From: Paenibacillus azoreducens | Lineage (GTDB): Bacteria; Bacillota; Bacilli; Paenibacillales; Paenibacillaceae | Direction: 5' to 3' | DNA: 64,000 nt | Assembly: GCF_021654775.1 (NCBI RefSeq) | Contig: NZ_AP025343.1 | Coordinates: 1,579,501-1,643,500, forward strand | In this document: positions 51,319 through 60,331 of the stretch, one piece after another | Layout: the number at the start of each line of letters is the position of its first letter | Numbering within the stretch: position 1 is the first letter of the stretch | Position numbers and translations under genes: made by a program | Notes under the pieces: generated by a model | Databases searched by the model: none | Seen by the model: only the letters and a program-made list of their open reading frames with translations | Told to the model about the DNA's origin: nothing

Positions 51319-52701
51319 TTACTGCTTTAATTTGCGGAACACGTTGTAGCTTCTGCGGGCGCATTCCGAAATAGCGATCGGATGGAAGCCGCTGATTTCG
51401 GCATACAATGTATCATTTAGCGGCGCGGTCCATAACTCGGGCAGTGCTGCTGCACCAAGGGACGCGCCAAGAATGGAGCCGACGGTAGCGCCGTTGCAAT
51501 CGGTATCCCAGCCACCTAGTACTGCCGTCGTAATTCCTTTTTCGAAGTCGCCGCCGGAATGGATGAGCGCGGCCGCGCATAAAGCGGCATTATTATTGGT
51601 ATGAACGGGATGGTAGTGCTTGAATGCTTCCCATATTTTGCCTACCAGTTCCAATTGGTCATCCGTCTCCTCAGCGATCTTGACCGCCAGGGCAATATCC
51701 TCAGCCAAACGGCAGTTTTTCGGAATTTCGCTTAATCCGATCTCTATGATCCGCTTCACATCGCTTTCAACGAAGGCAGCGGCAATCATCGCGGAGCAGA
51801 ACATCGCGCCATAAATGCCGTTCTTCACATGGGAGAAAGAGGCATCCCGCCAAGCCAGTTCGGCGGCGAGTTGAGGCTGACCGGCAGCGCCATAGGCGTA
51901 GCCATCGACCCGGATTTGGGCGCCGATCCACTCGCGGTACGGATTCAAATACGAACGTCCCCAGTGGATATGATTTTCCCAATCCTCCGGCTGCTCTCCG
52001 CTAATATACGAAGTGGCGCGGGCAAAATTCAAGTAGGACTGCGCTTCCGCAGTGAACACCTGACCAAATGACAAATGGCGGTGCCACAGCTTGCCGACGT
52101 CCCATGAATTAAAATCGAGACCATGCTTCTCAAGCATAAGCAGTCCAAGCACCGTATAACGAATATCATCATCGGTTTCCATGAAACGGATGCGGTCTCC
52201 ACAGCTGTCCAGACTGCTCCAGTGGGCAATTTCGAGATCATATTGTTCTTGAGCGGCAGATTGGCTCGGAGTATAGTAACGAATTGGCCATGCTCCGGCA
52301 CCTTCAAACCACAGCTTAATATTTTGCCAGCCCGGTCTGCCGCCTGAACCTTTCATAAACGAAGAAGCTTCCAGCGGTTTGCCAAGCGCGCAGCCGGCCG
52401 AGCGGCCGAGCCAAGCGCCATAAAATTTGTTTTGCCATTCAGAATCATCCATGTGATCGACCAGCACGCGGGGCCCTTCCGGGCGTTCGGCGCGGATCGC
52501 CTCCAGCGCGGATGGTTCAACATACTTGAAGTCCGCACCAGGTACAAGTGCCGTTAGTGCATCATATACATCCATTAATTGCGATTCATTCGTACCGGCC
52601 GCATCCAGGCGCTCTATAAAACCCGTGACATCACAGCCTTCCTCCCGGCGCTGCGTAATCTCACTGCAAATAATTTCTCTTAGTCCAAGCCATTTCGTCA
52701 T
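51319..52701 (-). CDS. ADP-ribosylglycohydrolase family protein
   Basis: A 460-residue protein. The first 110 residues are a helical extension. The catalytic fold begins FYGAWLGRSAGCALGKPLE (about residue 105) and has FMETDDDIRYTVLGL, which matches the first metal-binding motif (T/S-D-D), and TAVLGGWDTDCNGATVGSILGASLG, the second (D-x-D-x-x). Both di-metal sites appear intact. Members remove ADP-ribose from proteins or act on related N-glycosides. Insertions make it longer than classic DraG (about 300). The start at 52701 has GGGAGGAG 7 bases upstream. The divergent layout with no partner ADP-ribosyltransferase and an AraC neighbour makes a sugar N-glycosidase role possible. Confidence 0.85.
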   Translation of the reverse strand: MTKWLGLREIICSEITQRREEGCDVTGFIERLDAAGTNESQLMDVYDALTALVPGADFKYVEPSALEAIRAERPEGPRVLVDHMDDSEWQNKFYGAWLGRSAGCALGKPLEASSFMKGSGGRPGWQNIKLWFEGAGAWPIRYYTPSQSAAQEQYDLEIAHWSSLDSCGDRIRFMETDDDIRYTVLGLLMLEKHGLDFNSWDVGKLWHRHLSFGQVFTAEAQSYLNFARATSYISGEQPEDWENHIHWGRSYLNPYREWIGAQIRVDGYAYGAAGQPQLAAELAWRDASFSHVKNGIYGAMFCSAMIAAAFVESDVKRIIEIGLSEIPKNCRLAEDIALAVKIAEETDDQLELVGKIWEAFKHYHPVHTNNNAALCAAALIHSGGDFEKGITTAVLGGWDTDCNGATVGSILGASLGAAALPELWTAPLNDTLYAEISGFHPIAISECARRSYNVFRKLKQ

Positions 52702-52807
52702 TTTGAGTCTCCTCCCGAATTTCCGATTTGCTTTAAAATCAAAAAGGATGCCCCCATTATAACGGGCTTTGGCAGCCATGGCTTCTCAAATCATGAATGG
52801 CATTCTC

Positions 52808-53668
52808 TCATTTTTTGCTTGCGGCTAAAATCCCCATTGATTGCCGATAAACAGTGGGGGACATGCCTGTGGTTTCTTTAAACACCCGGTAAAAGGTCGG
52901 CAGGCTTTGAAAGCCGCATTCGAAGGCAATCTCGGCAATCGGTTTGACCGTACCGGATAAATCCTGTTTGGCTGCCTGAATGCGCAGCAGGGAGACGTAA
53001 TCCGAGAAACGATAACCCGTCGTTTCCAGGAAGGCCCGGCTCACGCGCGAGACGCTTAAACCAAGCTCATCGGCCAGCTCCCCCAGATTGATCGGCTCGC
53101 GAAAACGCTTCTCAACCAAAACGGCCAGCGACTGTACCTGATGAACGGATTGGACCATGGTCCTGCGCTCGTCATCCGAGAGCATTCCGTTATAATGGCG
53201 CAGAAGCCGCCCGCATAATTGGATCAGGGCGCTTTTGGCCATCGCCAAATAACCCGGCGACTTCTCCCGCAATTCTTCTGCTATGGCCAGCACCCAAGGG
53301 GTAAGCTGCCGTGCAAGCTCCGATTCGCCGGCAATATGATTGCGGAAGCGGGTTGAACGGTAAGAAAATGGCAGCAGTAATCCCGGTTCCTCCGCAAGCA
53401 GGATTGCAGCATCAAAATTAATAAAAAGATAACGGCTCGGATCAAGCGGATCCGACTGGGCAATATGCCGTTCCTCGTTATTAACCAGGAACAAATCGCC
53501 TGGACCTGCCGCATAACGTTTATTGCCGAAGAAAAAATCACCTTTGCCTGACAAACAAAGGCCGATTTCAAGACTGGCGTGTGTATGAGGCGGCTGCCTG
53601 TAGGTGGCAGGCGTCCACTCGAAAGCATTGATAGGAATTGGATGATCATATGTAATTTGCAGTTTCAT
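52808..53668 (-). CDS. AraC family transcriptional regulator with cupin sensor domain
   Basis: A 286-residue regulator. The N-terminal half is a cupin (PHTHASLEIGLCLSGKGDFFFGNKRYAAGPGDLFLVNNEERHIAQ), the usual sugar-sensing domain. The C-terminal half has two helix-turn-helix motifs: INLGELADELGLSVSRVSRAFLETTGYRFSDYVSLLRIQAAK and PIAEIAFECGFQSLPTFYRVFKETTGMSPTVYRQ. GGAG lies 5 bases before the start at 53668. It is co-directional with the ADP-ribosylglycohydrolase gene downstream (107 bp gap) and may activate it. The effector is unknown. Confidence 0.9.
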   Translation of the reverse strand: MKLQITYDHPIPINAFEWTPATYRQPPHTHASLEIGLCLSGKGDFFFGNKRYAAGPGDLFLVNNEERHIAQSDPLDPSRYLFINFDAAILLAEEPGLLLPFSYRSTRFRNHIAGESELARQLTPWVLAIAEELREKSPGYLAMAKSALIQLCGRLLRHYNGMLSDDERRTMVQSVHQVQSLAVLVEKRFREPINLGELADELGLSVSRVSRAFLETTGYRFSDYVSLLRIQAAKQDLSGTVKPIAEIAFECGFQSLPTFYRVFKETTGMSPTVYRQSMGILAASKK

Positions 53669-53778
53669 CGTGACTCCATGCCTCCTCTCATCATGTTCCA
53701 TTCTCCCTCATCCTGCGTAAATCCTGCCGTAAAAGATGGGTTGTCCTCCATCATTTATGATCAATGATGCACCAAAAG

Positions 53779-53806
53779 TTGACATTGAATGGATATCCGT
53801 TAAAAT
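53779..53806 (+). promoter_or_regulatory. Promoter of the GntR-SBP regulator gene
   Basis: TTGACA (53779-53784), 16-bp spacer, TAAAAT (53801-53806). Confidence 0.6.
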
Positions 53807-53847
53807 GAAACTGATGTCTATTTAATATAATGGTAGGAGAAATATAC

Positions 53848-55272
53848 ATGAGTTATAAATCAGAACGGCCGACATTTCAGGAACGCATGGATCATTTCGT
53901 GAATGTGATTCGGACCGATATTTTGAACGACATCCGGCAGGAAGGGACGTATCTTCCGTCGGAAAGCACGCTTGCGAAGCAGTTCCAGCTCAGCAATAAA
54001 TCGATCCGCAAAGGGTTGAATCAGCTGGTCGAGGAAGGACTGATCGTGAAAATCGACCGTGTCGGAAGCATGGTTACGCCGCATTCGAGGGAAGCCATCA
54101 CCATCCATTTCGGCTGCCCGCTATCGTTGACCACCGACTTTATGATCGATGATCTCATTGCCGAATTTACGCGGAGAAATCCGGGCATTCATGTGCGAAG
54201 AATCACATTGAACACATTAAACTATGTCCGTTCCGCCGAAGAGATGATCCAAAATGGATTGCTGGACGTCGTGGCGTTGAACAGCCCGCAGTTTCAGGAG
54301 TGGCATGAGCTCGGGCTCACCCCGCTGCTTGAGGAGCTAGCTTCCGACAACGCGCTATACCCGATCACGGAATCCGCTTTTCATGTAGACGGCAAGGTTT
54401 ATGTCCGTCCGGTATCTTTTTCACCTGTGGTGCTTTGCTATAACAAGCAGCATTTTCGCGAGGCGGGCATCCCCGAACCTGACAGCTATTGGAGCTGGGA
54501 TGATCTGATCGGCGTTACAATGCGGCTGGCGGACAGCCGCGGCAGGCATGGCATTTATTTTTTGCCTGCGTCCGAGAATCGCTACTCCATTTTTTTGCTG
54601 CAGGGGGGAAAAGGAAGAACAGAGCCGAAAAGCGGCGGCACCGGCAGGCTGAACATGCTCGAAGGTCTGGATAAGCTGCATGAGCTTATCAATAACCGCC
54701 ATATCTTCCCGAACTACTGGGCGCAGGGCAATGATGAAACGATCCGCCTTTTTGCGGAAGGGCAGGTATCCGCGATTTTGGCGACCTATTTCAATCTGAA
54801 TGAATTTGCGCATATGGATTTGGAGTACGATATTTGTCCGTTGCCGACCCTGCATCTGGGCGATCCGCAGAAAACGCTCATGCTGACGATCGGCACGGCT
54901 TTAGTCCGCCGCTCTCCGGCCAAGGAAGCTGCCGCGCGGTTCATGGAGTTTTTATCTTCCGCCGACGCGCAGCTGCTCATCCGCCGCAAGACCGTAAGCA
55001 TCCCTGCCCGGAAAGAAGCGGCGGAAGCCGCGGATGATCCGGGCGAATTGAACCGTCCGTCCAGGTACTTCATGTACCGCGAAATGTTTCCGTCTTTTGC
55101 TTACCATAAGGAAATCGGACTGCAAATTCAGGACCTGAGGACATTCAGCCGCTTCCTGAAGGAATATTGGTCAGGTATGATTGATGTATGTGTACTGTAT
55201 AACAAACTTGAAGAATGGGTTTCGCCACCTCAAAAAGGAAAGACAAAGAAGCCGATCACCTCGCAGCGATAG
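53848..55272 (+). CDS. Transcriptional regulator: GntR winged helix fused to a solute-binding-protein-like domain
   Basis: A 474-residue cytoplasmic protein. Residues about 15-85 are a GntR winged helix (GTYLPSESTLAKQFQLSNKSIRKGLNQLVEEGLIVKI). The rest resembles a family 1 extracellular sugar-binding protein without a signal peptide: ITIHFGCPLSLTTDFMIDDLIAEFTRRNPGIHV, YVRPVSFSPVVLCYNKQHFREAGIPEPDSYWSWDDLI, ATYFNLNEFAHMDLEYDICPLPT, AARFMEFLSSADAQLL. This is a one-component sensor, using a binding-protein fold instead of the usual UTRA or FCD domain. TAGGAGA precedes ATG 53848. It lies upstream of a sugar transporter operon whose promoter carries repeated half-sites, its likely target. Confidence 0.88.
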   Translation: MSYKSERPTFQERMDHFVNVIRTDILNDIRQEGTYLPSESTLAKQFQLSNKSIRKGLNQLVEEGLIVKIDRVGSMVTPHSREAITIHFGCPLSLTTDFMIDDLIAEFTRRNPGIHVRRITLNTLNYVRSAEEMIQNGLLDVVALNSPQFQEWHELGLTPLLEELASDNALYPITESAFHVDGKVYVRPVSFSPVVLCYNKQHFREAGIPEPDSYWSWDDLIGVTMRLADSRGRHGIYFLPASENRYSIFLLQGGKGRTEPKSGGTGRLNMLEGLDKLHELINNRHIFPNYWAQGNDETIRLFAEGQVSAILATYFNLNEFAHMDLEYDICPLPTLHLGDPQKTLMLTIGTALVRRSPAKEAAARFMEFLSSADAQLLIRRKTVSIPARKEAAEAADDPGELNRPSRYFMYREMFPSFAYHKEIGLQIQDLRTFSRFLKEYWSGMIDVCVLYNKLEEWVSPPQKGKTKKPITSQR

Positions 55273-55318
55273 CGATAAAGTCTTTATTGCATAGAAAAAC
55301 AAAGATCTGTATTTACGA

Positions 55319-55347
55319 GGCCCCATGCCATAAGGCAAGGGGTCTTT
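55319..55347 (+). terminator. Hairpin terminator of the GntR-SBP regulator gene
   Basis: CCCC plus TGCC pair with GGCA plus GGGG around ATAA; the tail TCTTTCG is weak. Confidence 0.55.
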
Positions 55348-55509
55348 CGTATTCATGAACCTTCGCGTATACCCTTCATTCGCATTTTCGACATTGAAGC
55401 TGAGTATGTCTACGATATGCAGGATAAACGCGGATTTTCAACTTGTATGAAATCCTATACCTTTACAGCTGCTGAGAGATCATACTTCCATTTATTTTCT
55501 GATTTCGTG

Positions 55510-55539
55510 TTGACATCCCAAAAAACAGATGTGTATAAT
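55510..55539 (+). promoter_or_regulatory. Promoter of the carbohydrate operon
   Basis: TTGACA (55510-55515), 18-bp spacer, perfect TATAAT (55534-55539), about 85 bp before the dehydrogenase start. Confidence 0.8.
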
Positions 55540-55540
55540 C

Positions 55541-55592
55541 AATACATCAAAAATACATCAATGATGATTGATTTGGGTGATTGTGATGTATT
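55541..55592. promoter_or_regulatory. Repeated and inverted half-sites, candidate operator
   Basis: AATACATCA occurs at 55541-55549 and 55552-55560, and its reverse complement TGATGTATT at 55584-55592. They start just after the -10, in repressor position. The GntR-SBP regulator encoded upstream is the likely ligand-responsive binder. Confidence 0.6.
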
Positions 55593-55622
55593 GGTCAATC
55601 AGATGTGAATCAGGAGGCTGTT

Positions 55623-56612
55623 ATGAAAGCGATAAAAAGTCACAATGGGGAAGCCGTATTTGCAGAGCTGCCCGATCCAACTGTAAAACCGCAGCATGTG
55701 AAAGTCCGCATCGACTTATCTTCCGTCAGCGTCGGCACGGAATTGCTGATGCTGAGAAATCATTCGGAAGCGTTTCTGGGATACAGCGCGACAGGCACCG
55801 TCCTGGAAATCGGAGAGGGGGTCGGTCATGTGAAGCCGGGCCAGCGGGTGGCCTGCTACGGAACACCTGCACACCGGGAAGTCATGTTGTCGCCGAAGCA
55901 TTTAACGGTACCTGTACCGGATGAGGTAACAGCTGAGGAAGCCGCATTTTCGGGAATCGGAGCGATCTGTATCCATGCGCTGCGGCAGGCAAACCTGCAA
56001 TTTGGCGAGACGGTGGTCGTTATGGGCGTCGGCATTCTGGGCCAGATTATTGCCCGAATCGCGCATGCAAGCAATTACCGGGTCATAGCCCTGGAGCCTA
56101 TGAAGGAGCGGCGGGATATGCTGGCTGCTGCCGGAATTACGCGGATATGCGCAAATGAGGAAGAGATGAAGGCTCTGCTTGAGCAAACGACGGGAGGCAA
56201 GGGGGCGGACGCTGTACTTATCTGCGCAAGCATCCGCAATGAGAGTTTGATCGATCACGGCATTCGTTTTTTGCGCGATCGTGGAAGCGTTGTCATTGTT
56301 GGCGATACCGGCTGCGAATTCGACCGCGACCTGCTGTTTCATAAAGAAGCGAGCCTACATATATCCCGCGCGGGCGGCCCCGGCCGTTACGATCACGATT
56401 ACGAGCGGGCCGGCTTCGATTATCCTATCGGCTACGTCCGCTGGACGGAAGGGCGGAATATCGAGGAATTTTTGCGGATGCTCGCCGAAAAACGGATCGA
56501 GATCCGGCCTTTGATTACCGATCGGCTCACATTTGAGGAGCTCCCCGATTTCTACAAGCGTATCCGCGAAGATCCGCGGCCCACGATGGGCGTTACCGTA
56601 AGCATACCCTAA
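55623..56612 (+). CDS. Medium-chain zinc-type dehydrogenase (MDR family)
   Basis: A 329-residue dehydrogenase/reductase. The GroES-like N-terminal half (VKVRIDLSSVSVGTELLMLRN, GYSATGTVLEIGEGVGHVKPGQRVACYG) lacks the usual catalytic-zinc Cys and the structural four-Cys lobe, so metal use is doubtful. The Rossmann part has VVVMGVGILGQIIARIAHASNYRVIALEPMKERR. YDHDYERAGFDYPIGYVRWTEGRNIEEFLRML is a motif seen in sugar-alcohol-type members. AGGAGG lies 7 bases before ATG 55623. First gene of an operon with a sugar transporter; probably acts on the imported sugar or derivative. Confidence 0.85.
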   Translation: MKAIKSHNGEAVFAELPDPTVKPQHVKVRIDLSSVSVGTELLMLRNHSEAFLGYSATGTVLEIGEGVGHVKPGQRVACYGTPAHREVMLSPKHLTVPVPDEVTAEEAAFSGIGAICIHALRQANLQFGETVVVMGVGILGQIIARIAHASNYRVIALEPMKERRDMLAAAGITRICANEEEMKALLEQTTGGKGADAVLICASIRNESLIDHGIRFLRDRGSVVIVGDTGCEFDRDLLFHKEASLHISRAGGPGRYDHDYERAGFDYPIGYVRWTEGRNIEEFLRMLAEKRIEIRPLITDRLTFEELPDFYKRIREDPRPTMGVTVSIP

Positions 56613-56635
56613 ACCGGAAGAAAGGAGTGGCGGAC

Positions 56636-57592
56636 ATGGGCGACACCGCTGCGGCCGCACCGGCCGAACAGAGAAGGCGGGCGGGCCGGGGAAAAGGCAG
56701 AAGAACGTTCTGGCGTTACCGCTGGCTGTACTTGTTTATGATTCCCGGCGTCCTGTATTACCTGATTTACCATTACATCCCCATGTTTGGCCTGGTCGTT
56801 GCTTTTCAGGATTACAACCTGCTTAAGGGGATTACCGGCAGTCCGTGGGTAGGACTGGACAATTTCAGGACGGTATTTTCATCACCCGACTTTCCTGTCC
56901 TTATGAAAAATACGATCCTCCTTAGCGTGTACCGCATCGTATTCAATATGCTGCCGGACCTGATTCTGGCGCTCATGCTTAATGAAATCAGGGTCCGCTG
57001 GTTCAAAAAATGGGTTCAAACGCTCACTTACGGGCCGCATTTTCTCTCCTGGATTATCGTGTACGGTTTGGTGTTTGCCTTTTTCGCACCGGGATCGGGT
57101 CTGGTCACGACGTTTATGCGCGATATGGGCTGGACTCCGATTGATGTATTGACCAATTCCTCCGTATTCCGGCCGATGCTCATCCTAACGGATATCTGGA
57201 AGAGCACCGGTTATGGAGCGATCATCTATTTGGCGGCGCTGGCCAACATCAATCAGGAGCTGTACGAAGCGGCCGCGATCGACGGCGCCGGGCGCTGGCG
57301 CCAATTATGGAATATCACGCTACCCGGAATTCGCGAGGTGTTCGTGCTGCTGCTCATCCTTCGCCTCGGCCATATTTTGGATGCCGGTTTTGAGCAGGTG
57401 TACATTTTCCTGAATGTCCGCGTATACGATGTCGGCGATATTTTGGACACCTGGATTTTCCGCAGAGGTATTGAACAAATGCAGTTTAGCGTGCCGGCGG
57501 CTGTCGGCGTCTTTAAATCCTTGATCGGTCTGGTGCTGGTGCTCGGGGCCAATAAAATTGCCAAAAAAATGGGCGGCTCAGGGATCTGGTAG
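56636..57592 (+). CDS. Sugar ABC transporter permease, LplB-type
   Basis: A 318-residue membrane protein with six segments (first at about 28-50: YLFMIPGVLYYLIYHYIPMFGLVVAFQDYN, the hallmark of LplB permeases). The transport loop is LYEAAAIDGAGRWRQLWNITLPGIR. AAAGGAG lies 9 bases before ATG 56636; GTG 56627 would overlap it. It forms the importer channel with the next gene. No ATPase gene is in the operon; such systems usually share an MsmX-type ATPase. Confidence 0.92.
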   Translation: MGDTAAAAPAEQRRRAGRGKGRRTFWRYRWLYLFMIPGVLYYLIYHYIPMFGLVVAFQDYNLLKGITGSPWVGLDNFRTVFSSPDFPVLMKNTILLSVYRIVFNMLPDLILALMLNEIRVRWFKKWVQTLTYGPHFLSWIIVYGLVFAFFAPGSGLVTTFMRDMGWTPIDVLTNSSVFRPMLILTDIWKSTGYGAIIYLAALANINQELYEAAAIDGAGRWRQLWNITLPGIREVFVLLLILRLGHILDAGFEQVYIFLNVRVYDVGDILDTWIFRRGIEQMQFSVPAAVGVFKSLIGLVLVLGANKIAKKMGGSGIW

Positions 57593-57610
57593 CCATGGAG
57601 GTGAACGAAC

Positions 57611-58498
57611 ATGCCCGTGTTATTCAAAAGATCATGGTCAGACCGCATCGTTGACGGCGGAATATATACCATACTTGCGCTTTTTGGTTTGCTCACGCTT
57701 TTTCCGCTTTATTATGTCGTTATCGTTTCTTTTACGCCTTATACCGAGGTGCTGCGCAACGGCGGGTTTTTGTTGATTCCGCACACATTGACGCTGGATG
57801 CATTCAAAGTGATTTTCACAAGCGGTGTCGTGCCGCGCGCGCTCGGGGTCACTCTTTTGGTCACGGTTTTGGGGACGGCGCTGAATTTGGCGGTTACGAC
57901 TCTCCTTGCCTACCCTTTATCGAAAAAGTTCCTTCCAGGCAGAAACGCGGTGCTGATGGGGATTGTGTTTACGATGCTGTTTTCCGGTGGCCTCATCCCA
58001 ACGTTCTTGACGGTTAAAATGACGGGGCTGATGAATACGATCTGGGCCTTGATCATCCCTGGCCTCGTGTCGACCTTTAACATGCTGATCATGAAAACAT
58101 ATTTCGAAAGTTTGCCGCAGGAAGTCGAGGAGGCCGCTAAAGTGGATGGCTGCGGCGATGTGGCCACGCTTGTCAAAATCGTGCTTCCGCTGTCCATGCC
58201 GATCATGGCTACGCTGGGTCTTTTTTATGGCGTGACGCACTGGAATGCGTACTTCCCGGGCATTATGTATTTGAACGATCGCAGCTTGTATCCGCTTCAG
58301 GTCGTGCTGCGCAACATGATCATTACGCCAAGCGTCAGCCAGGAACTGGCCGTGCCGCAGACGCAGCTCAGCGCCCTGCCGCCGGAATCGATTAAAATGG
58401 CCACCGTTGTGGTCGCGATCGTGCCGGTCATGCTCGTGTATCCGTTTCTGCAGAAATATTTTATCAAAGGCATGCTGATCGGGGCCGTTAAAGGTTAA
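57611..58498 (+). CDS. Sugar ABC transporter permease, YtcP-type
   Basis: A 295-residue membrane protein. The first segment at about 17-37 (GIYTILALFGLLTLFPLYYVVIVSF) is followed by TPYTEVLRNGGFLLIPHTLTLDAFKVIF, the hallmark of YtcP/LplC. The transport loop is LPQEVEEAAKVDGCGDVATLVKIVLPLSMP. GGAGGTGA precedes the ATG. It is 18 bp after the LplB-type gene and in the same operon. Confidence 0.92.
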   Translation: MPVLFKRSWSDRIVDGGIYTILALFGLLTLFPLYYVVIVSFTPYTEVLRNGGFLLIPHTLTLDAFKVIFTSGVVPRALGVTLLVTVLGTALNLAVTTLLAYPLSKKFLPGRNAVLMGIVFTMLFSGGLIPTFLTVKMTGLMNTIWALIIPGLVSTFNMLIMKTYFESLPQEVEEAAKVDGCGDVATLVKIVLPLSMPIMATLGLFYGVTHWNAYFPGIMYLNDRSLYPLQVVLRNMIITPSVSQELAVPQTQLSALPPESIKMATVVVAIVPVMLVYPFLQKYFIKGMLIGAVKG

Positions 58499-58618
58499 CC
58501 GGAAAAGGGGGCATGCCCCAGGCCTTAATAGACGAAGTTCTGACCGCCAGCCGTTATATTCATTGGCAGTCAGTCCATTGTATGCATTTTTAACCGTAAA
58601 AATAAAGGAGGCAAGTAT

Positions 58619-60220
58619 ATGAAACGAACCGGCTTTATTGTACTCATGGTCATGATGTTGATTTTATCCGCCTGCGGCGACAAAAAGGAAGCGGCTGGCG
58701 GCACTGGAGGCGGAGAAGCTTCGAGCGGAGAGGCAGGCAAACAGAAGGACGGCGGCAAAATGCCTTTGGAATGGTTTGTCGTCGCATCCGCAGATGCCCA
58801 GCTTCCCGCCAAAGACAAGGATTTCGTGAAGAAGACGATCGATGAAAAATTCGGCGTGGACCTGACGATCGACTACATGCCGTATGGCCCCGATTTCCAG
58901 AACAAACTGAATTCGCTTATTTCCTCCGGGGATACGCCTGATGTATTCTATACCGACGGAGTTGCCTCCAACCAATACATCAAGGACGGGGTGGCCCGTG
59001 AAATCAAGGAGTTGGTGACTCCGCAAACGATGCCGAACTATTTTAAGCATTGGGTATCCGAAAAAGATCTCGGCATGTACCAGGTGCAGGGCAAATTCGC
59101 CCGCGCGCCGATTCCTTACCCTAAAGACATCTACCGTTCCTATTACATTCGAAAAGACTGGCTGGATAACCTGGGGCTTGCCATGCCTGCCAATTACGAT
59201 GAAATGATCGAAGTTATGAAAGCGTTCACAGAGAAAGATCCGGACGGAAACGGTAAAAAGGATACGTATGGCTTCACTACTTATGGCGGCGGAACGAATA
59301 TGTCGCTGGATTTCCCTGAATTCGTCAAACACGGACTGATCGGCGATTTTATGGTGGAAGGCGATAAATTTATCGATACCCGTACCGATCTGCGTGTGGA
59401 GCAGGTGCTAAACGACATCAAAAAAGTGATGGATATGGGCATTGTCGATCCCGACTGGCTTTTGGCCAAAAACGGGCAGCAGCTTGAAAAGGCCGAGCAG
59501 GGAAAAGTGGGCATCGTGCTTGGCGTCGGCAAAAACCTGGCATTCGATAACAATCCGGAAGGCCTGCAAGTGAAAACGAAGCAGATTACGGGGAATGACA
59601 AGGTCGATTGGCAGCCGTTCCACCCGTTTGCGAAAACGGGAACCTGGCTCGAAACGGTTCCGGGCAATCCGTTCCTGCTGAGTTCGCAATCTTCCGATGA
59701 CAAGATCAAAAAATCGCTGGAAATCCTCGATTGGCTGGCAGGCGAAGAAGGATATCTCCTGACACACTATGGTCAAGAAGGCACGGATTACACGCGCGAA
59801 GGAAATAAAATCAAAATCAACCAGGAAGCCTTTAAGCAAAACGTCACCGATAACGGCAATTTCCTGACGGTTTATCAGTGGTTCACGCCGGTTCCGTCTC
59901 CGGAGGTGCTGGGACTGGAACTGGATGATCCAAGCATTACGGAACGGGACAAAAAAATCGTCGAGACGATCGATTCCTACAAAATCGTCCCATCCGTCGG
60001 CACTAGCGTTGTCGTGAAGGAAGGCATGGACCTGGCCGGACTCCGCAAACGGATGAACGAAATCATGGTTTCCATCGTTTTTGACGAAAAGGATGCTTCC
60101 AAATGGCCTGAATACCGCAAGGAGCTGATGACCAAATACGGCGGCAATGAGATCTTTAATTATTATGCGGAGCAGGTTTCCAATGCTTCGGGGAAAACCG
60201 TTACTTTTGCCGGGGAATAA
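58619..60220 (+). CDS. Sugar ABC transporter substrate-binding lipoprotein, LipO-type
   Basis: A 533-residue precursor with lipobox LSAC (Cys18) after MKRTGFIVLMVMMLILSA. A Gly/Ser-rich linker is followed by a family 1 binding protein: FNKLNSLISSGDTPDVFYTDG-like sugar lobe (PDFQNKLNSLISSGDTPDVFYT), RSYYIRKDWLDNLGLAMPANYDEMIEVMKAFTEKDPDGNGKKDTYG. The last segment contains the conserved DPDGNGKKDTYG calcium-like loop of LipO proteins. AAAGGAGG precedes the ATG. It would deliver an oligosaccharide to the two permeases. Confidence 0.92.
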   Translation: MKRTGFIVLMVMMLILSACGDKKEAAGGTGGGEASSGEAGKQKDGGKMPLEWFVVASADAQLPAKDKDFVKKTIDEKFGVDLTIDYMPYGPDFQNKLNSLISSGDTPDVFYTDGVASNQYIKDGVAREIKELVTPQTMPNYFKHWVSEKDLGMYQVQGKFARAPIPYPKDIYRSYYIRKDWLDNLGLAMPANYDEMIEVMKAFTEKDPDGNGKKDTYGFTTYGGGTNMSLDFPEFVKHGLIGDFMVEGDKFIDTRTDLRVEQVLNDIKKVMDMGIVDPDWLLAKNGQQLEKAEQGKVGIVLGVGKNLAFDNNPEGLQVKTKQITGNDKVDWQPFHPFAKTGTWLETVPGNPFLLSSQSSDDKIKKSLEILDWLAGEEGYLLTHYGQEGTDYTREGNKIKINQEAFKQNVTDNGNFLTVYQWFTPVPSPEVLGLELDDPSITERDKKIVETIDSYKIVPSVGTSVVVKEGMDLAGLRKRMNEIMVSIVFDEKDASKWPEYRKELMTKYGGNEIFNYYAEQVSNASGKTVTFAGE

Positions 60221-60331
60221 TTCGGTGCCTGCTAAGAGAACGGACGCCGGCGGGTCAATTCAAATTCAAATGCTTGCCCGTGGTCTGTATGAATTGTCAC
60301 GTTAACAGCTGCGCAAAAGGAGGGACATTAT

